Positions 36,439 to 46,373 of a stretch of DNA of 64,000 bases are shown piece after piece (the stretch's first letter is position 1; the number at the start of each line of letters is the position of its first letter). The notes beneath the pieces are model-generated. The model worked only from the letters and a program-made list of their open reading frames with translations. It was not told the DNA's origin and searched no databases. Both the position numbers and the translations under genes were made by a program. The stretch is from assembly GCA_965229605.1 (NCBI GenBank), contig OZ245892.1, positions 310,001 to 374,000 of the forward strand. The letters are read 5' to 3'. Source of the DNA: G965229605 sp965229605 (GTDB taxonomy: Bacteria; Pseudomonadota; Alphaproteobacteria; CBDDJK01).

Positions 36439-36638
36439 TGCGCTGCTCCTGCCCCGCAAATTCGTTTCACGCCAATTTGTTTCAATAAGATACGCACAAG
36501 CCACCTCAATCCCTTTAAAATATTTTCACTTCCGTACAACCAGCGATTTCTTAGCCGCTCACCTCTCCATTCACACCAATACAAGGCGTTTAAAGCTGTT
36601 GTTAAATCTCTAAACGCGGCCTTCAACTGCCCCCAATT
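36439..36638 (-). other. secE-nusG gap with a stem-loop
   Basis: A 200-base gap, longer than usual between these two genes. It contains the stem GCGTTTA/TAAACGC (36586-36592 with 36611-36617) enclosing a second stem TTTAA/TTAAA. No small gene is convincing. Confidence 0.35.
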
Positions 36639-36833
36639 TTATAAAATAAGCTGGATACCCCAAGCGATAATCTGGTCAACAACCAGAAAAAAGATGGCCA
36701 TTATCGACGCCATGACCAGAACAAGTGCACCACTGATCAGGGTTTCACGCCGTGTCGGCCAGATGACCTTGCGTGTTTCCTGACGGACTTCACGGACAAA
36801 TTGTGCAGGATTCACTTTTTCAGATTTTGCCAT
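36639..36833 (-). CDS. secE: Preprotein translocase subunit SecE
   Basis: A 64-residue single-span form of SecE, usual for alphaproteobacteria. The ATG at 36833 has GCAGGAC upstream and yields MAKSEKVNPAQFVREVRQE; an 18-codon upstream extension is not expected. The conserved RKVIWPTRRETL amphipathic segment precedes the membrane helix. The usual tRNA-Trp and tuf upstream are absent, so transcription of the operon starts in the gap before recX. Confidence 0.93.
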   Translation of the reverse strand: MAKSEKVNPAQFVREVRQETRKVIWPTRRETLISGALVLVMASIMAIFFLVVDQIIAWGIQLIL

Positions 36834-37160
36834 AAATTTTGTCCTGCAATAAATTTCGTTCTGGCCGCCTGTAATGTTTACTGCCAATGATATATCTTAT
36901 GGCTCGATTCATGCTGCCAAGGTTCTAGCGGTACAGGTCATGTCACACAAACTCACAATTAGCCGACTTGACAATTTGAGCCCGACTCGCATAATTCTCA
37001 ACATAGCACGATGGACAGGTGCTTACACGATATATGCGGTCTGATCAAGTCCCCCTGCAAGAAATTTCGTAGATGCTTTATGTTGTTTTATTTCAGTTAG
37101 TTAAACCGTTTCTCTAGCGGGGACATCAAAATTTAATGCAGCAACAAAAGAGATAGGCCG
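36834..37160. promoter_or_regulatory. Divergent secE/recX promoter region
   Basis: A 327-base gap between the divergent secE operon and recX. On the plus strand TTGACA at 36968-36973 and CATAAT at 36990-36995, 16 bases apart, form a good sigma70-type promoter towards recX, leaving a leader of about 160 bases. On the minus strand no equally good pair is found for secE; a weak TTGCAG with CATATA 18 bases on is the best seen (about 37031-37060). GTCCCC/GGGGAC could pair across about 65 bases in the recX leader. tRNA-Trp and tuf were sought and are not present. Confidence 0.45.
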
Positions 37161-37760
37161 ATGGCTGTGCGTTCAGAGGTTCTTGAGCAGGCAGCCGTAT
37201 TTTATCTGGCCCGTTATGCGGCGAGTCGCCAGCGTGTGCGCCGTTATCTGGTGGGGCAATTTCACAAACAGCAGAGAAAAAATGCTCAGAAAAGAGCGGG
37301 CGAAGCGAGTGATGAGTCAATAGACCCGGATGAGATGATTCGTTCTATTCTTGATCGGCTGGAAGGTCTTGGTTATCTTGATGATCAGCGTTTTGCCGAG
37401 GACCGTTATCATGTTTTGCATGAGCGCGGTTTATCCAGGATTTTCATGCAGCAAAAGCTTCTGGCTGATGGATTAAGCTATGATCTGGTTGATAGCGTGC
37501 TGGCGGCTCATAGGGAGGAACATGAACTGGCGGCGGCGCGGAATTATGCGAAAAGGCGTCAATTCGGGATTTACCGGCAGAATGTGATATCTGAAGAGTC
37601 TGAGGATGAAACGGGTTCAGAAGAAGATTTTAAGCAAGGGCAGCGTGAGCTGCAATCGCTTGTCCGGCGAGGTTTTTCAATGGATATTGCCCGTGCGGCT
37701 TTATCAACGGTTCCAGATATGCCAGAAGCAGAATATAAAGAAACAGACTCTAAAGAGTAA
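37161..37760 (+). CDS. recX: RecX family regulatory protein
   Basis: A 199-residue protein resembling RecX, which binds RecA filaments and limits their activity. It is helical and basic, with the family-like ILDRLEGLGYLDDQRFAEDRYHVLHERGLSR stretch in the middle (positions about 64-94) and a late LQSLVRRGFSMDIARAAL. It is longer than many RecX proteins because of an acidic insertion near residues 145-160. Its stop codon overlaps the next ATG by one base (TAATG), so translation is coupled to the permease gene. Confidence 0.75.
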   Translation: MAVRSEVLEQAAVFYLARYAASRQRVRRYLVGQFHKQQRKNAQKRAGEASDESIDPDEMIRSILDRLEGLGYLDDQRFAEDRYHVLHERGLSRIFMQQKLLADGLSYDLVDSVLAAHREEHELAAARNYAKRRQFGIYRQNVISEESEDETGSEEDFKQGQRELQSLVRRGFSMDIARAALSTVPDMPEAEYKETDSKE

Positions 37761-40480
37761 TGGCAACAATGGATAATTTTGAAGGTGGTTTTCTGGAGAC
37801 CGTAAAACTGGCAGCGCGTATGGCGCGGCGAGAATTGTCGCAAGGTGTAAGCGGCTTTGTGCTTTTTCTATGCGCTTTGGGGCTGGGCGTTGCGATGATT
37901 GCGCTGGTTCTTGGTCTGGAGGCCGCGATCAACCAGTCTATTCAGCAAAACGCCCGCACGCTGCTGGGCGGTGATGTCGAATTACGCCTGACCCAGCGCC
38001 CTGCCGAGCCGGATCAACTGGCCTATATTTCAGAAAATAGCGCAGGCCTCAGCCAGATTGCAACGCTACGGGCGATGGTCTATATCCCGGAAGACCCGGA
38101 TATCCGGTCCGAAAATACACCCGGGATGCGCCATCTGGTTGAAATCAAAGCGGTGGATTCCTTTTATCCGCTTTTCGGGCACTTAACTTTTGACCCTGCA
38201 AGTGATCAGGACCATCGGTCCCTTCTACAAAAGCCTCTTTCAGCCTTGATCAGCCAGCCAGCCGCTCAAAAGCTGGGGATGGAGCCGGGAGACATCTTTG
38301 AACTGGGTGCAGCAGAATTCACCGTAACCGCCATCTATGCCGCAGAACCTGATGCCAATTTAAACACGTTCGAGCTTGGGCCCGGCCTGATTATCAATTC
38401 AAGCGATCTTGCGGCGACAGATTTGATCAAACCCGGCAGTCTTGTCCGCTATCGCTATCGCCTGATTTTGCCTGCTGACCAGACCTTTGATGAATGGAAA
38501 GAAAATCTGGCCACCGCTTTTCCTCAGGCAGGCTGGCGGGTGCGGGGACTTGACCGGGCCGCCCCTTCCCTGACCCGCCTGATTGATCGCGTGGGCGGCT
38601 TCATGGCTCTGGCAGGATTGGCGGCTTTGGTGATTGGCGGGGTCGGGGCCGCAAATGCAGTGCGGGCCTTCTTACGCAGCCGGGCAGCCTCCATCGCGAT
38701 TCTAAAATGTCTGGGCGCACCTGCTCGACTGATCTTTACCATCTATCTGTTCCAGACCCTGGCACTCAGTGGACTGGGCATTCTGCTTGGCCTGATCGTC
38801 GGATCAGGCGGGGTTGCCCTTGCCGTTCCTTTTCTAAATACAATCCTGCCTATCGCGCTTTCGCCCGGCCCCTATCCGCTGGCCCTGGCTCTGGCAGCGA
38901 CACTGGGCTTGACCTCGGCCCTGCTTTTTATGCTCTGGCCTCTCGGTCAAGCGGCAACCGTCTCCGGCGGCGTGCTTTTTCGGGATATCGGGGCCGTGCG
39001 TCTGGGGACGCCTCACCCGGCCATCATCGCCGTCACCCTTGTCCTTGCCGTCATACTGGCCGGATTAAGCCTGATCGTCGGACCCGCCCAGCTTATGGGA
39101 CTTTGGTTTATCGCCGGATTCCTGATTTTATTCGCCCTTTTCTGGGCGATGGGACAGCTGGCAGCCCGTACGGCGCAGGTCATTCGCCAAAAAGCCACCT
39201 ATCAAACAGCCGAAAAATCCTCCTTATTCCCGCCAACCGTGATTATGGCCTTGAGCAGCCTGGCCCGCCCCGGCGGATCAGCAACCGCCGCAGCCATTTC
39301 TCTGGGACTCGGGATGAGTGTTTTGGCGGCTGTCTCCAGTCTTGAGGGGAACCTTCAAACCCAGCTAAATCTGGGGCTGGGAAAGGATGCCCCACGCTTC
39401 TTCGTGCTTGATGTGCAGCCGGATCAGCTTGATACCTTCCAGGGTGAATTGCAGGAGTTTGAGGCAAGGACCGGCGTGCCTGTCATGATGCAAGAGGCCC
39501 CTTTGCTGCGCGGGCGTATCTCCCGGCTGAACAATATTCCGGCAAGCGAGATCACGCCGCCTCCTGATTTTGCCTGGATTTTGCGCGGGGATCGCGGCAT
39601 TACCTGGTCGGTTCAGCCGCCGGGCAAGGGATTTGCGGCTGGAACCGCCACCATTACCGATGGCGAATGGTGGCCAGAGACCTATGGCAGCAATGAGTCC
39701 GGTCAAGACGATCCGATTCTGGTCAGCTTTGATGCCGAAGCTGCAGAAGCCTTTAATCTGGCAGTCGGCGATACGATCACCATCAATCTTCTGGGTCGGG
39801 AAATTGAGGCAACCATCGCCAATCTGCGACTGATTGAATGGGAGACGCTGGGAATCAATTTTGTCATGGTGTTCTCTCCCGGGCAGCTTCAAAAGGCCCC
39901 GCAGACCTATCTGGCAACGCTTTCGTTCCCCGAAGAATCCAGCCCTGAGAACACAAACCTTGGCAGCACATCAGAGGCCCTTGCCCTTGAAACCGACCTT
40001 GAGCAATCTCTCTCCCGCGTTTTTCCCAATGTCTCCCTAATCCCTGTGCGGGAGGCTCTGGCCCGTGTCTCCGATCTTGCCACACAGCTTGCGCTTCTGG
40101 TCCGCGCCTCGGCACTGGTGTCGCTGGTCTCCGGCCTGATTGTTCTGGCCGGTGCCCTGTCCGCCGAACAGGCTCGCCGCCAGCGCGAGTCAATTATCCT
40201 GAAAACAATCGGCGCAACACGCCGTCAACAGTTGGGAAGCTGGCTTATTGAATATGGGTTTCTGGCGGTGTTTTCTGCCTTGCTGGCCGGGGCTGCTGGC
40301 AGTCTTGCCGCTTTTGGCGTGCTGACCTTCCTGTTTGATGCGGACGGTGATTACCAGTTTCAGATGATGGCGCTGGTCTGGCCGATCACGCTGGCCCTGC
40401 TGGTCGCGGTGCCTTTTGGGCTGGTGGCTGGCCTTGTGACATTAGGCAAACCAACCCTGCCCTATTTGCGTAATGCCTGA
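37760..40480 (+). CDS. FtsX-type ABC transporter permease (YbbP-like)
   Basis: A 906-residue inner-membrane protein. A first helix at about 30-52, a large periplasmic MacB-like domain (LGGDVELRLTQRP, LISQPAAQKLGMEPGD), four helices with an FtsX domain, a second periplasmic domain and a final group of helices (ASALVSLVSGLIVLAGALSAE, then TIGATRRQQLGSWLIEYG) are seen. This is the layout of the YbbP permease that usually pairs with the YbbA ATPase and the TesA esterase. Neither is adjacent here. It starts on the recX stop codon and ends 1 base from convergent trmJ. Confidence 0.8.
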   Translation: MATMDNFEGGFLETVKLAARMARRELSQGVSGFVLFLCALGLGVAMIALVLGLEAAINQSIQQNARTLLGGDVELRLTQRPAEPDQLAYISENSAGLSQIATLRAMVYIPEDPDIRSENTPGMRHLVEIKAVDSFYPLFGHLTFDPASDQDHRSLLQKPLSALISQPAAQKLGMEPGDIFELGAAEFTVTAIYAAEPDANLNTFELGPGLIINSSDLAATDLIKPGSLVRYRYRLILPADQTFDEWKENLATAFPQAGWRVRGLDRAAPSLTRLIDRVGGFMALAGLAALVIGGVGAANAVRAFLRSRAASIAILKCLGAPARLIFTIYLFQTLALSGLGILLGLIVGSGGVALAVPFLNTILPIALSPGPYPLALALAATLGLTSALLFMLWPLGQAATVSGGVLFRDIGAVRLGTPHPAIIAVTLVLAVILAGLSLIVGPAQLMGLWFIAGFLILFALFWAMGQLAARTAQVIRQKATYQTAEKSSLFPPTVIMALSSLARPGGSATAAAISLGLGMSVLAAVSSLEGNLQTQLNLGLGKDAPRFFVLDVQPDQLDTFQGELQEFEARTGVPVMMQEAPLLRGRISRLNNIPASEITPPPDFAWILRGDRGITWSVQPPGKGFAAGTATITDGEWWPETYGSNESGQDDPILVSFDAEAAEAFNLAVGDTITINLLGREIEATIANLRLIEWETLGINFVMVFSPGQLQKAPQTYLATLSFPEESSPENTNLGSTSEALALETDLEQSLSRVFPNVSLIPVREALARVSDLATQLALLVRASALVSLVSGLIVLAGALSAEQARRQRESIILKTIGATRRQQLGSWLIEYGFLAVFSALLAGAAGSLAAFGVLTFLFDADGDYQFQMMALVWPITLALLVAVPFGLVAGLVTLGKPTLPYLRNA

Positions 40481-40481
40481 T

Positions 40482-41225
40482 TTATGACCGATTATCCAAG
40501 CCGCGCAGCGCACGGACAATCCCGTGCAATGTATTGATTTCCTGCTGGCTTGGCCGGGCGCGGTTAAATAAAATACGCAGGTTGCGGGCGACGGTTGGCT
40601 TCATGTCAGGATTTTTGAAGAACCCGCCTGCCGATATATCGTCAAGCAAGCGGGTGATCAGATTATCCAGTTCAGCTTGCGGGGCCGGGTCCGCTAACGG
40701 GTTTATGTCTGGTTGTATTCCGGCACTCAGACGATGAAATTCATAACAAATCAGCAAAACCGCATGGGCCAGATTTAAAGATTTAAAGTTAGGGTTGAGC
40801 GGAATATCAAGAATTTGCCCGGCGCGGGCGACTTCATCGTTGGTCAGGCCGGTGCGTTCGGCCCCGAAAAGAAAAGCTGTCTGTTGTCCGGCCAGGATGG
40901 TGGCATGGGCTTTTTGCAAAGCCGGGTCAGGGGGATAAACTGGCAGCGCCATTTCACGCGGGCGCGCGGTGACAGCCCAGACATGCTGGCAATCTGCAAG
41001 GGCCGAGGCTAAATCTGGAAAACAGACGGCTTTTTCAATAACCGAGGTTGCGCCGGAGGCGGCATCGGCGGCCTGGGCGATATGATCTTCCGACCAGCCA
41101 TCGCGCGGGGCAACAAGGCGCAAGGACTCCAGTCCGCAATTCAGCATGGCCCGTGCAGCCATCCCGATATTCCAGCTCAGCTGCGGGCGAACCAGAATAA
41201 TAATCGGGCCAAGATAATCCGGCAT
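40482..41225 (-). CDS. trmJ: tRNA (cytidine/uridine-2'-O-)-methyltransferase TrmJ
   Basis: A 247-residue SPOUT-family methyltransferase that modifies position 32 in the anticodon loop of some tRNAs. Family segments are IILVRPQLSWNIGMAARAMLNCGL (residues about 9-32), FLFGAERTGLTNDEVARA and IPLNPNFKSLNLAHAVLLICYE, which make up the SAM-binding knot. A C-terminal helical extension follows. It lies 25 bases upstream of nothing else on its strand; nuoF ends 25 bases before its start. Confidence 0.88.
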   Translation of the reverse strand: MPDYLGPIIILVRPQLSWNIGMAARAMLNCGLESLRLVAPRDGWSEDHIAQAADAASGATSVIEKAVCFPDLASALADCQHVWAVTARPREMALPVYPPDPALQKAHATILAGQQTAFLFGAERTGLTNDEVARAGQILDIPLNPNFKSLNLAHAVLLICYEFHRLSAGIQPDINPLADPAPQAELDNLITRLLDDISAGGFFKNPDMKPTVARNLRILFNRARPSQQEINTLHGIVRALRGLDNRS

Positions 41226-41250
41226 ATATAAAGAAGAGTTTTAAAGGAAC

Positions 41251-42555
41251 TCAGGCGGCAAGCGTTTTAACCTGCCCATAGGTCCGCTGTTTGATGCGGT
41301 CTTCGATTTCATCGCGAAAATGCCGGATAAGGCCCTGAATAGGCCAGGCTGCGGCATCGCCAAGCGCACAAATCGTATGGCCTTCAACCTGGGTGGTGAC
41401 TTCAAGCAAGGCATCAATTTCTTCAATTTCGGCCTGGCCCTTGACCAGCCGTTCCATGACTCGCCACATCCAGGCGGTTCCTTCGCGGCAAGGCGTGCAT
41501 TGTCCGCAAGATTCATGTTTATAAAAATAGGACAGCCGGGCGATGGCTTTGATAATATCGGTTGACTGATCCATGACAATGACCGCCGCCGTCCCAAGCC
41601 CGGAGCGTTGTTCACGCAAGGCATCAAAATCCATCAAAATATCTTCGCAGATTGATTTTGGCAGCAGCGGCACAGAGGACCCGCCGGGAATCACCGCTTT
41701 TAGCTGATCCCAGCCGCCGCGTACTCCGCCGCAGTGCCGTTCCAGCAATTCACGCAAGGGAATCGACATGGCTTCTTCGACATTACAGGGCGTTTCAACA
41801 TGGCCAGACACACAAAATAGCTTGGTGCCGTGATTATTTTCGCGGCCAAAACCTGAAAACCATGTGGCCCCGCGCCGCAAAATGGTCGGAGCGACAGCAA
41901 TCGATTCAACATTATTCACAGTTGTCGGGCAGCCATAAAGCCCACACATCGCCGGGAAAGGCGGTTTCAGGCGGGGTTGCCCTTTTTTGCCTTCCAGGCT
42001 TTCGATCAAGGCGGTTTCTTCGCCACAAATATAGGCCCCGGCCCCGTGATGAATAAAAAGATCAAAGTCATAGCCTGATCCACAGGCATTTTTGCCCAGT
42101 AATCCATCGGCATAGGCCTGTTCAACGGCAGCTTCCAGGATGTGATATTCGTGGCGATATTCGCCCCGGATATAAATATAGCAAGCCGTGGCCCCCATCG
42201 CAAAACCGGCAACCAGGCAGCCTTCCAGCAAAAGATGCGGGTCGTTGCGCAGGATTTCCCGGTCCTTGCAGGTGCCGGGTTCGGATTCATCAGCATTGAC
42301 CACCAGATAATGCGGCTTGCCGGTTGATTCCTTTGGCATAAAGGACCATTTCAGCCCGGTTGGAAAACCGGCTCCACCGCGCCCGCGCAGGCCAGAATCT
42401 TTCATGGTCTGGATAATCTTGTCGCGGCCAAGCGCAATCAGACCGGCTGTATTGTCCCATATCCCGCGCTTTTTTGCGGCGGCAAGGTCCCAGCCCTTAT
42501 CGCCATAAAGATTAAGAAAAATCCGGTCTTTGTCTTCAAGCGGTTGAAAGCTCAT
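41251..42555 (-). CDS. nuoF: NADH-quinone oxidoreductase subunit F
   Basis: A 434-residue subunit carrying the NADH and FMN sites of complex [19 protein letters not shown] near residue 54 and the [12 protein letters not shown] segment belong to the FMN/NADH pocket. [12 protein letters not shown] near residue 349 binds the N3 4Fe-4S cluster. It overlaps nuoE by 4 bases. nuoG, which normally follows, is missing here; trmJ follows instead. Confidence 0.96.
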   Translation of the reverse strand: MSFQPLEDKDRIFLNLYGDKGWDLAAAKKRGIWDNTAGLIALGRDKIIQTMKDSGLRGRGGAGFPTGLKWSFMPKESTGKPHYLVVNADESEPGTCKDREILRNDPHLLLEGCLVAGFAMGATACYIYIRGEYRHEYHILEAAVEQAYADGLLGKNACGSGYDFDLFIHHGAGAYICGEETALIESLEGKKGQPRLKPPFPAMCGLYGCPTTVNNVESIAVAPTILRRGATWFSGFGRENNHGTKLFCVSGHVETPCNVEEAMSIPLRELLERHCGGVRGGWDQLKAVIPGGSSVPLLPKSICEDILMDFDALREQRSGLGTAAVIVMDQSTDIIKAIARLSYFYKHESCGQCTPCREGTAWMWRVMERLVKGQAEIEEIDALLEVTTQVEGHTICALGDAAAWPIQGLIRHFRDEIEDRIKQRTYGQVKTLAA

Positions 42556-43190
42556 TTTCCGGCTCCTGTCGGTAACGAAGACAATAACGTTTTGCGCCCG
42601 CTGGCGGGTTCGGACATTTTGCGCCCTTGTTGCGGGCCGGGGGTAACCTTTTTTCCAGCCGCCAGCTTGTCAATCAAGTCTTCAAGCACATCCGGGGTTA
42701 AATCTTCATAATAATCATCGTTGATTTGCACCATTGGCGCATTGCAACAGGCCCCCAGACATTCGACCTCGCTCAAGGTGAACAGCTGATCGGCTGTGGT
42801 TTCCCCCACCGACAGGCCAAGTTTTTTAAGGATTGTTTCTTTCAACTTTTCTGACCCGCGCAACATGCAGGGGGTCGTGCCACAAAGCTGGATATGATAT
42901 TTGCCAACCGGAGACAGATTGATCTGGGTGAAGAAACTGGCGACCTCCATCACCCGCATGAAAGGCATGTTCAGCCGCTCGGCGATATGTTCCATGGCAG
43001 CACGGGTGACATATTGACCGCTGTTCTTATGTTCGGACGTATTTTGCTGCTGGGCCAGAAAAAGCAAAGCCAAAACCGCAGAGGACTCACGGCCTTTGGG
43101 ATATTTGGCGATATTGCGCTCGGCCTCGCGGGCAAATTCCCCGGTGAAGCTAAAGGTCTCTTTTTCTGACTGCGGATCAGACGTGCTCAT
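42552..43190 (-). CDS. nuoE: NADH-quinone oxidoreductase subunit E
   Basis: A 212-residue subunit binding the N1a 2Fe-2S cluster. The cluster cysteines are in [12 protein letters not shown] and [11 protein letters not shown]. The first 30 residues (acidic) precede the family core, and a basic tail of about 35 residues follows. It overlaps nuoD by 4 bases and nuoF by 4 bases, so the set is tightly coupled. Confidence 0.95.
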   Translation of the reverse strand: MSTSDPQSEKETFSFTGEFAREAERNIAKYPKGRESSAVLALLFLAQQQNTSEHKNSGQYVTRAAMEHIAERLNMPFMRVMEVASFFTQINLSPVGKYHIQLCGTTPCMLRGSEKLKETILKKLGLSVGETTADQLFTLSEVECLGACCNAPMVQINDDYYEDLTPDVLEDLIDKLAAGKKVTPGPQQGRKMSEPASGRKTLLSSLPTGAGK

Positions 43191-44470
43191 CGATCAATTT
43201 CTCCAAACACGATGTCAAGCGATCCAAGAATCGCCACCGTATCTGCCAGCATATGGCCTTTCGACATAAAGTCCATGGCCTGCAAATGGGCAAATCCCGG
43301 CGCACGAATACGGCATCGCCAGGGCTTGTTGGTGCCATCGGCCACCAGATAGACCGCAAATTCGCCTTTCGGAGCTTCAACCGCCTGATAGATATCCCCC
43401 GCCGGGACATGGATGCCTTCGGTGTAATGTTTGAAATGCTGGATCATGGCTTCCATGGAATCTTTCATCTCTGCCCGACGCGGCGGGGCAACCCGGCGGT
43501 CTTCACTCAGCACCGGGCCTTGCGGCATTTGCTCCAGACACTGGCGGATAATCCGCAAGGACTGCCGCATTTCAGCAACCCGCACCAGATAGCGTGAATA
43601 GCAATCGCCGTGCTTGCCAATCGGAATATCAAACTCCATCCGGTCATAGACATCATACGGCGATTTTTTGCGTAAATCCCACGCCACGCCAGACCCGCGC
43701 AGGACAGGTCCGCTCATCCCCCAGGCCAGCGCATCTTCGGGCTTTAAAATACCAATATCCACCGAGCGTTGTTTGAAAATCCGGTTTTCTGTCAGCAGGG
43801 ATTCCATGCGGTCAATATGGTCGGGGAAGGCTTCCAGCCAATTCATGATTTTTTCATCAAGGCCAGCCGGAATATCCTGATGGACGCCGCCAATCCGGTA
43901 CCAGGCCGCGTGGAGTCGCGCCCCGCAGGCAGCTTCTTGAAATTCCATCAGTTTTTCGCGTTCTTCAAAGGCCCAGAGCATAGGCGTCATGGCCCCGACA
44001 TCAAGGGCATAGGCCGGGATATTCAACAGATGGTTCAAAATCCGGGAGAGTTCTGCAAAGAGCACGCGCAGATATTGCCCGCGCAGCGGAGGCGCCACCC
44101 CCATCAGTTTTTCGGCAGCAAGGACAAAAGCATGTTCCTGCGCCAGAGGCGATACATAATCCAGCCGATCAAAATAGGGAATGGCCTGCATATAGGTCTT
44201 ATATTCGATCAGCTTTTCGGTGCCGCGATGCAAAAGCCCGATATGGGGGTCGAGGCGTTCAACGATCTCGCCGTCCATTTCAGTGATCATCCGCAAAACG
44301 CCGTGGGCGGCTGGATGCTGCGGGCCGAAATTGACGGTCAGGGTGCGGGCGGTTGGATCGGTTTTTTGCCCCTCACTTTTGTCCACCTTATTTTGGCTGA
44401 TGTTCTGGCTGGACACCTGCTCTGGGTCCGGGGACAGAGTAATCCGGGTTGGAGTCGCTGTTTCAGCCAT
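43187..44470 (-). CDS. nuoD: NADH-quinone oxidoreductase subunit D
   Basis: A 427-residue subunit forming part of the quinone site. The core begins at [18 protein letters not shown] near residue 44; about 40 hydrophilic residues before that are an unusual extension (family length is near 392). [35 protein letters not shown] and the C-terminal [14 protein letters not shown] are typical. The start overlaps the nuoC stop by one base (TAATG). The ATG at 44470 is the one coupled to nuoC; a later start cannot be excluded. Confidence 0.95.
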   Translation of the reverse strand: MAETATPTRITLSPDPEQVSSQNISQNKVDKSEGQKTDPTARTLTVNFGPQHPAAHGVLRMITEMDGEIVERLDPHIGLLHRGTEKLIEYKTYMQAIPYFDRLDYVSPLAQEHAFVLAAEKLMGVAPPLRGQYLRVLFAELSRILNHLLNIPAYALDVGAMTPMLWAFEEREKLMEFQEAACGARLHAAWYRIGGVHQDIPAGLDEKIMNWLEAFPDHIDRMESLLTENRIFKQRSVDIGILKPEDALAWGMSGPVLRGSGVAWDLRKKSPYDVYDRMEFDIPIGKHGDCYSRYLVRVAEMRQSLRIIRQCLEQMPQGPVLSEDRRVAPPRRAEMKDSMEAMIQHFKHYTEGIHVPAGDIYQAVEAPKGEFAVYLVADGTNKPWRCRIRAPGFAHLQAMDFMSKGHMLADTVAILGSLDIVFGEIDR

Positions 44471-45126
44471 TATCCAGCCTCGCTCTTGGCATCAGAGGAA
44501 TCAGACCCCTCTTGATCGGTTTGCGGAGACAATTCTTTGGGGGCATCCGGAGTCATCCCCTCCCACGGGCTAAGGAAATCAAAACTGCGGAAATCCTGAG
44601 TCAGCGAAACTGGCTCATAAACACAGCGTTTGGCTTCAACATCATAACGCAACTCAACATGCCCGGTCAGCGGAAAATCCTTGCGCTGCGGATGGCCCTC
44701 AAACCCGTAATCCGTCAAAATCCGCCGCAAGTCAGGATGACCCGAAAAAGCAATGCCATACATATCCCAGACTTCCCGCTCATACCAGTTTGCCGAAGGC
44801 CAGATCGCACTCACACTGGGGACAGTTTCACCCTCCTCAATATTGATTTTCAGCCGGGCCCGCAGCTCGTTCGATACACTCAATAAATGATAAACAAGCT
44901 GAAAACGCATCTCTTTTTGCGGCCAGTCAACCGCCGTGATATCCGACAACTGCAAAAACATACATTGCGAATCATCATGAAGAAAACGCGCCACCTTTTG
45001 TAAATGCACCGCAGAAATCGTAAAGGTCACCGCATCGCGCATCTGTTCGGTCTCAATGACCGCCTCACTCAAATGCAGGTCAATGTAGCTGGCCATTTCG
45101 GCAATAGTATCTATCTCATTCAGCAT
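44470..45126 (-). CDS. nuoC: NADH-quinone oxidoreductase subunit C
   Basis: A 218-residue peripheral subunit. [25 protein letters not shown] sequence (residues about 74-94), [45 protein letters not shown] (split over about 110-154) and [12 protein letters not shown] are the family hallmarks. No nuoB lies upstream; the next gene on this strand is mtnA, 111 bases away. It is thus the first gene of a four-gene nuoCDEF block. Confidence 0.95.
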   Translation of the reverse strand: MLNEIDTIAEMASYIDLHLSEAVIETEQMRDAVTFTISAVHLQKVARFLHDDSQCMFLQLSDITAVDWPQKEMRFQLVYHLLSVSNELRARLKINIEEGETVPSVSAIWPSANWYEREVWDMYGIAFSGHPDLRRILTDYGFEGHPQRKDFPLTGHVELRYDVEAKRCVYEPVSLTQDFRSFDFLSPWEGMTPDAPKELSPQTDQEGSDSSDAKSEAG

Positions 45127-45237
45127 ATATTTGGCTTGTCTCTTTCAGGCTTTTTGCATCCTCACGCCTCCCTGCCATGTTAACTCCAAAAGGTCAAGTG
45201 CGGGCTCAAAAACAGCAGGGCAGGATATCAGCAGATT

Positions 45238-46341
45238 TTACAACAGTTTGTCCGGGAAAAGTTCAGCAATAGAGGCTTTGTCGGCTTTGACAAGACCACG
45301 CTCGGTCACCAGGGCGGTGATATAGGCCCCCGGTGTGACATCAAAGGCATCATTGCGCGCCGGGCTTCCGGGCGGCAGAATAGAAAATTCCCGCAGCTTG
45401 CCATCGGCATCCAGACCGTGCAGATGGCTGACTTCATGCGGTGACCGTTGTTCAATCGGGATATCTTTTATGCCGTCTTCAAGGCTGAAATCAATCGAAG
45501 GCGAGGGCGCACAGACATAAAAAGGCACCTGATTATCCCGCGCCGCAAGAGCTTTCAGATAGGTGCCGATTTTATTACAGACATCGCCGGTGCAGGTGGT
45601 GCGGTCTGTGCCAACAAAACAAAGGTCAACCAGCCCGTGCTGCATCAAATGGCCCCCGGCATTATCGACAATCACAGTGTGAGGGATGCCTTGCTGTCCC
45701 AGCTCATAGGCGGTGAGAGAAGCCCCCTGATTGCGGGGCCGGGTTTCATCAACCCAGACATGGATATCAAGGCCTTTTTCATGGGCTTTATAGACCGGAG
45801 CAAGGGCGGTTCCCCAGTCAACGGCTGCCAGCCAGCCTGCATTGCAATGAGTCAGGATATGAACAGGCTGGTGCTTTTTTTGCCGCTTTTTTTCGTCAAA
45901 AATAGCCTGGACAAGCGGCAGTCCGTGATCGCCAATCGCCTGGCAGATTTCTATATCTTCTGTGCAAATCTGGTCGGCCAGGTTAAAGGCGGCTTGCGCT
46001 CTTTTTTCCGGGGGCAGCTTCAACAAGGTTTCTTGCTGACGCTGCAAGGCCCAGCCGAGATTGACAGCTGTCGGGCGGGTTGCCTGCAAATGTTGTGAGG
46101 CATCATGAAGCTTTGAATCCGCCGGATTTTCTTTCATCGCCAGCGCCATCCCGTAAGCCGCTGTTGCCCCGATCAAGGGGGCACCGCGCACCTGCATGGT
46201 GCGGATGGCATGGGCTGCATCTTCAAGTGAGTTTAGCGGGATAACCACAAAGTCAAAAGGTAGCCGGGTTTGATCAATAATATTGACGGTTCCAGATTTA
46301 TCACGCCAAATCGTCCGAAACGGCTGACCGTTGATTTTCAT
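45238..46341 (-). CDS. mtnA: S-methyl-5-thioribose-1-phosphate isomerase
   Basis: A 367-residue enzyme of methionine salvage, converting methylthioribose-1-phosphate to methylthioribulose-1-phosphate. Signatures are AIRTMQVRGAPLIGATAAYGMALA near residue 46-69 and the catalytic-region HCNAGWLAAVDWGTALAPVYKAHEKG, DETRPRNQG and DRTTCTGDVCNKIGTYLKALAA. The length is normal. No other mtn genes are adjacent. eIF2B-like relatives exist, but the DETRPRNQG context fits MtnA. Confidence 0.93.
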   Translation of the reverse strand: MKINGQPFRTIWRDKSGTVNIIDQTRLPFDFVVIPLNSLEDAAHAIRTMQVRGAPLIGATAAYGMALAMKENPADSKLHDASQHLQATRPTAVNLGWALQRQQETLLKLPPEKRAQAAFNLADQICTEDIEICQAIGDHGLPLVQAIFDEKKRQKKHQPVHILTHCNAGWLAAVDWGTALAPVYKAHEKGLDIHVWVDETRPRNQGASLTAYELGQQGIPHTVIVDNAGGHLMQHGLVDLCFVGTDRTTCTGDVCNKIGTYLKALAARDNQVPFYVCAPSPSIDFSLEDGIKDIPIEQRSPHEVSHLHGLDADGKLREFSILPPGSPARNDAFDVTPGAYITALVTERGLVKADKASIAELFPDKLL

Positions 46342-46373
46342 AGCATCAAGATCAGGGTCTTAGCCACTTGCAC

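Noticed and set aside
36834..37160. tRNA-Trp or tuf expected upstream of secE
   Set aside because: The gap was read on both strands and contains neither a tRNA cloverleaf nor an EF-Tu coding segment.
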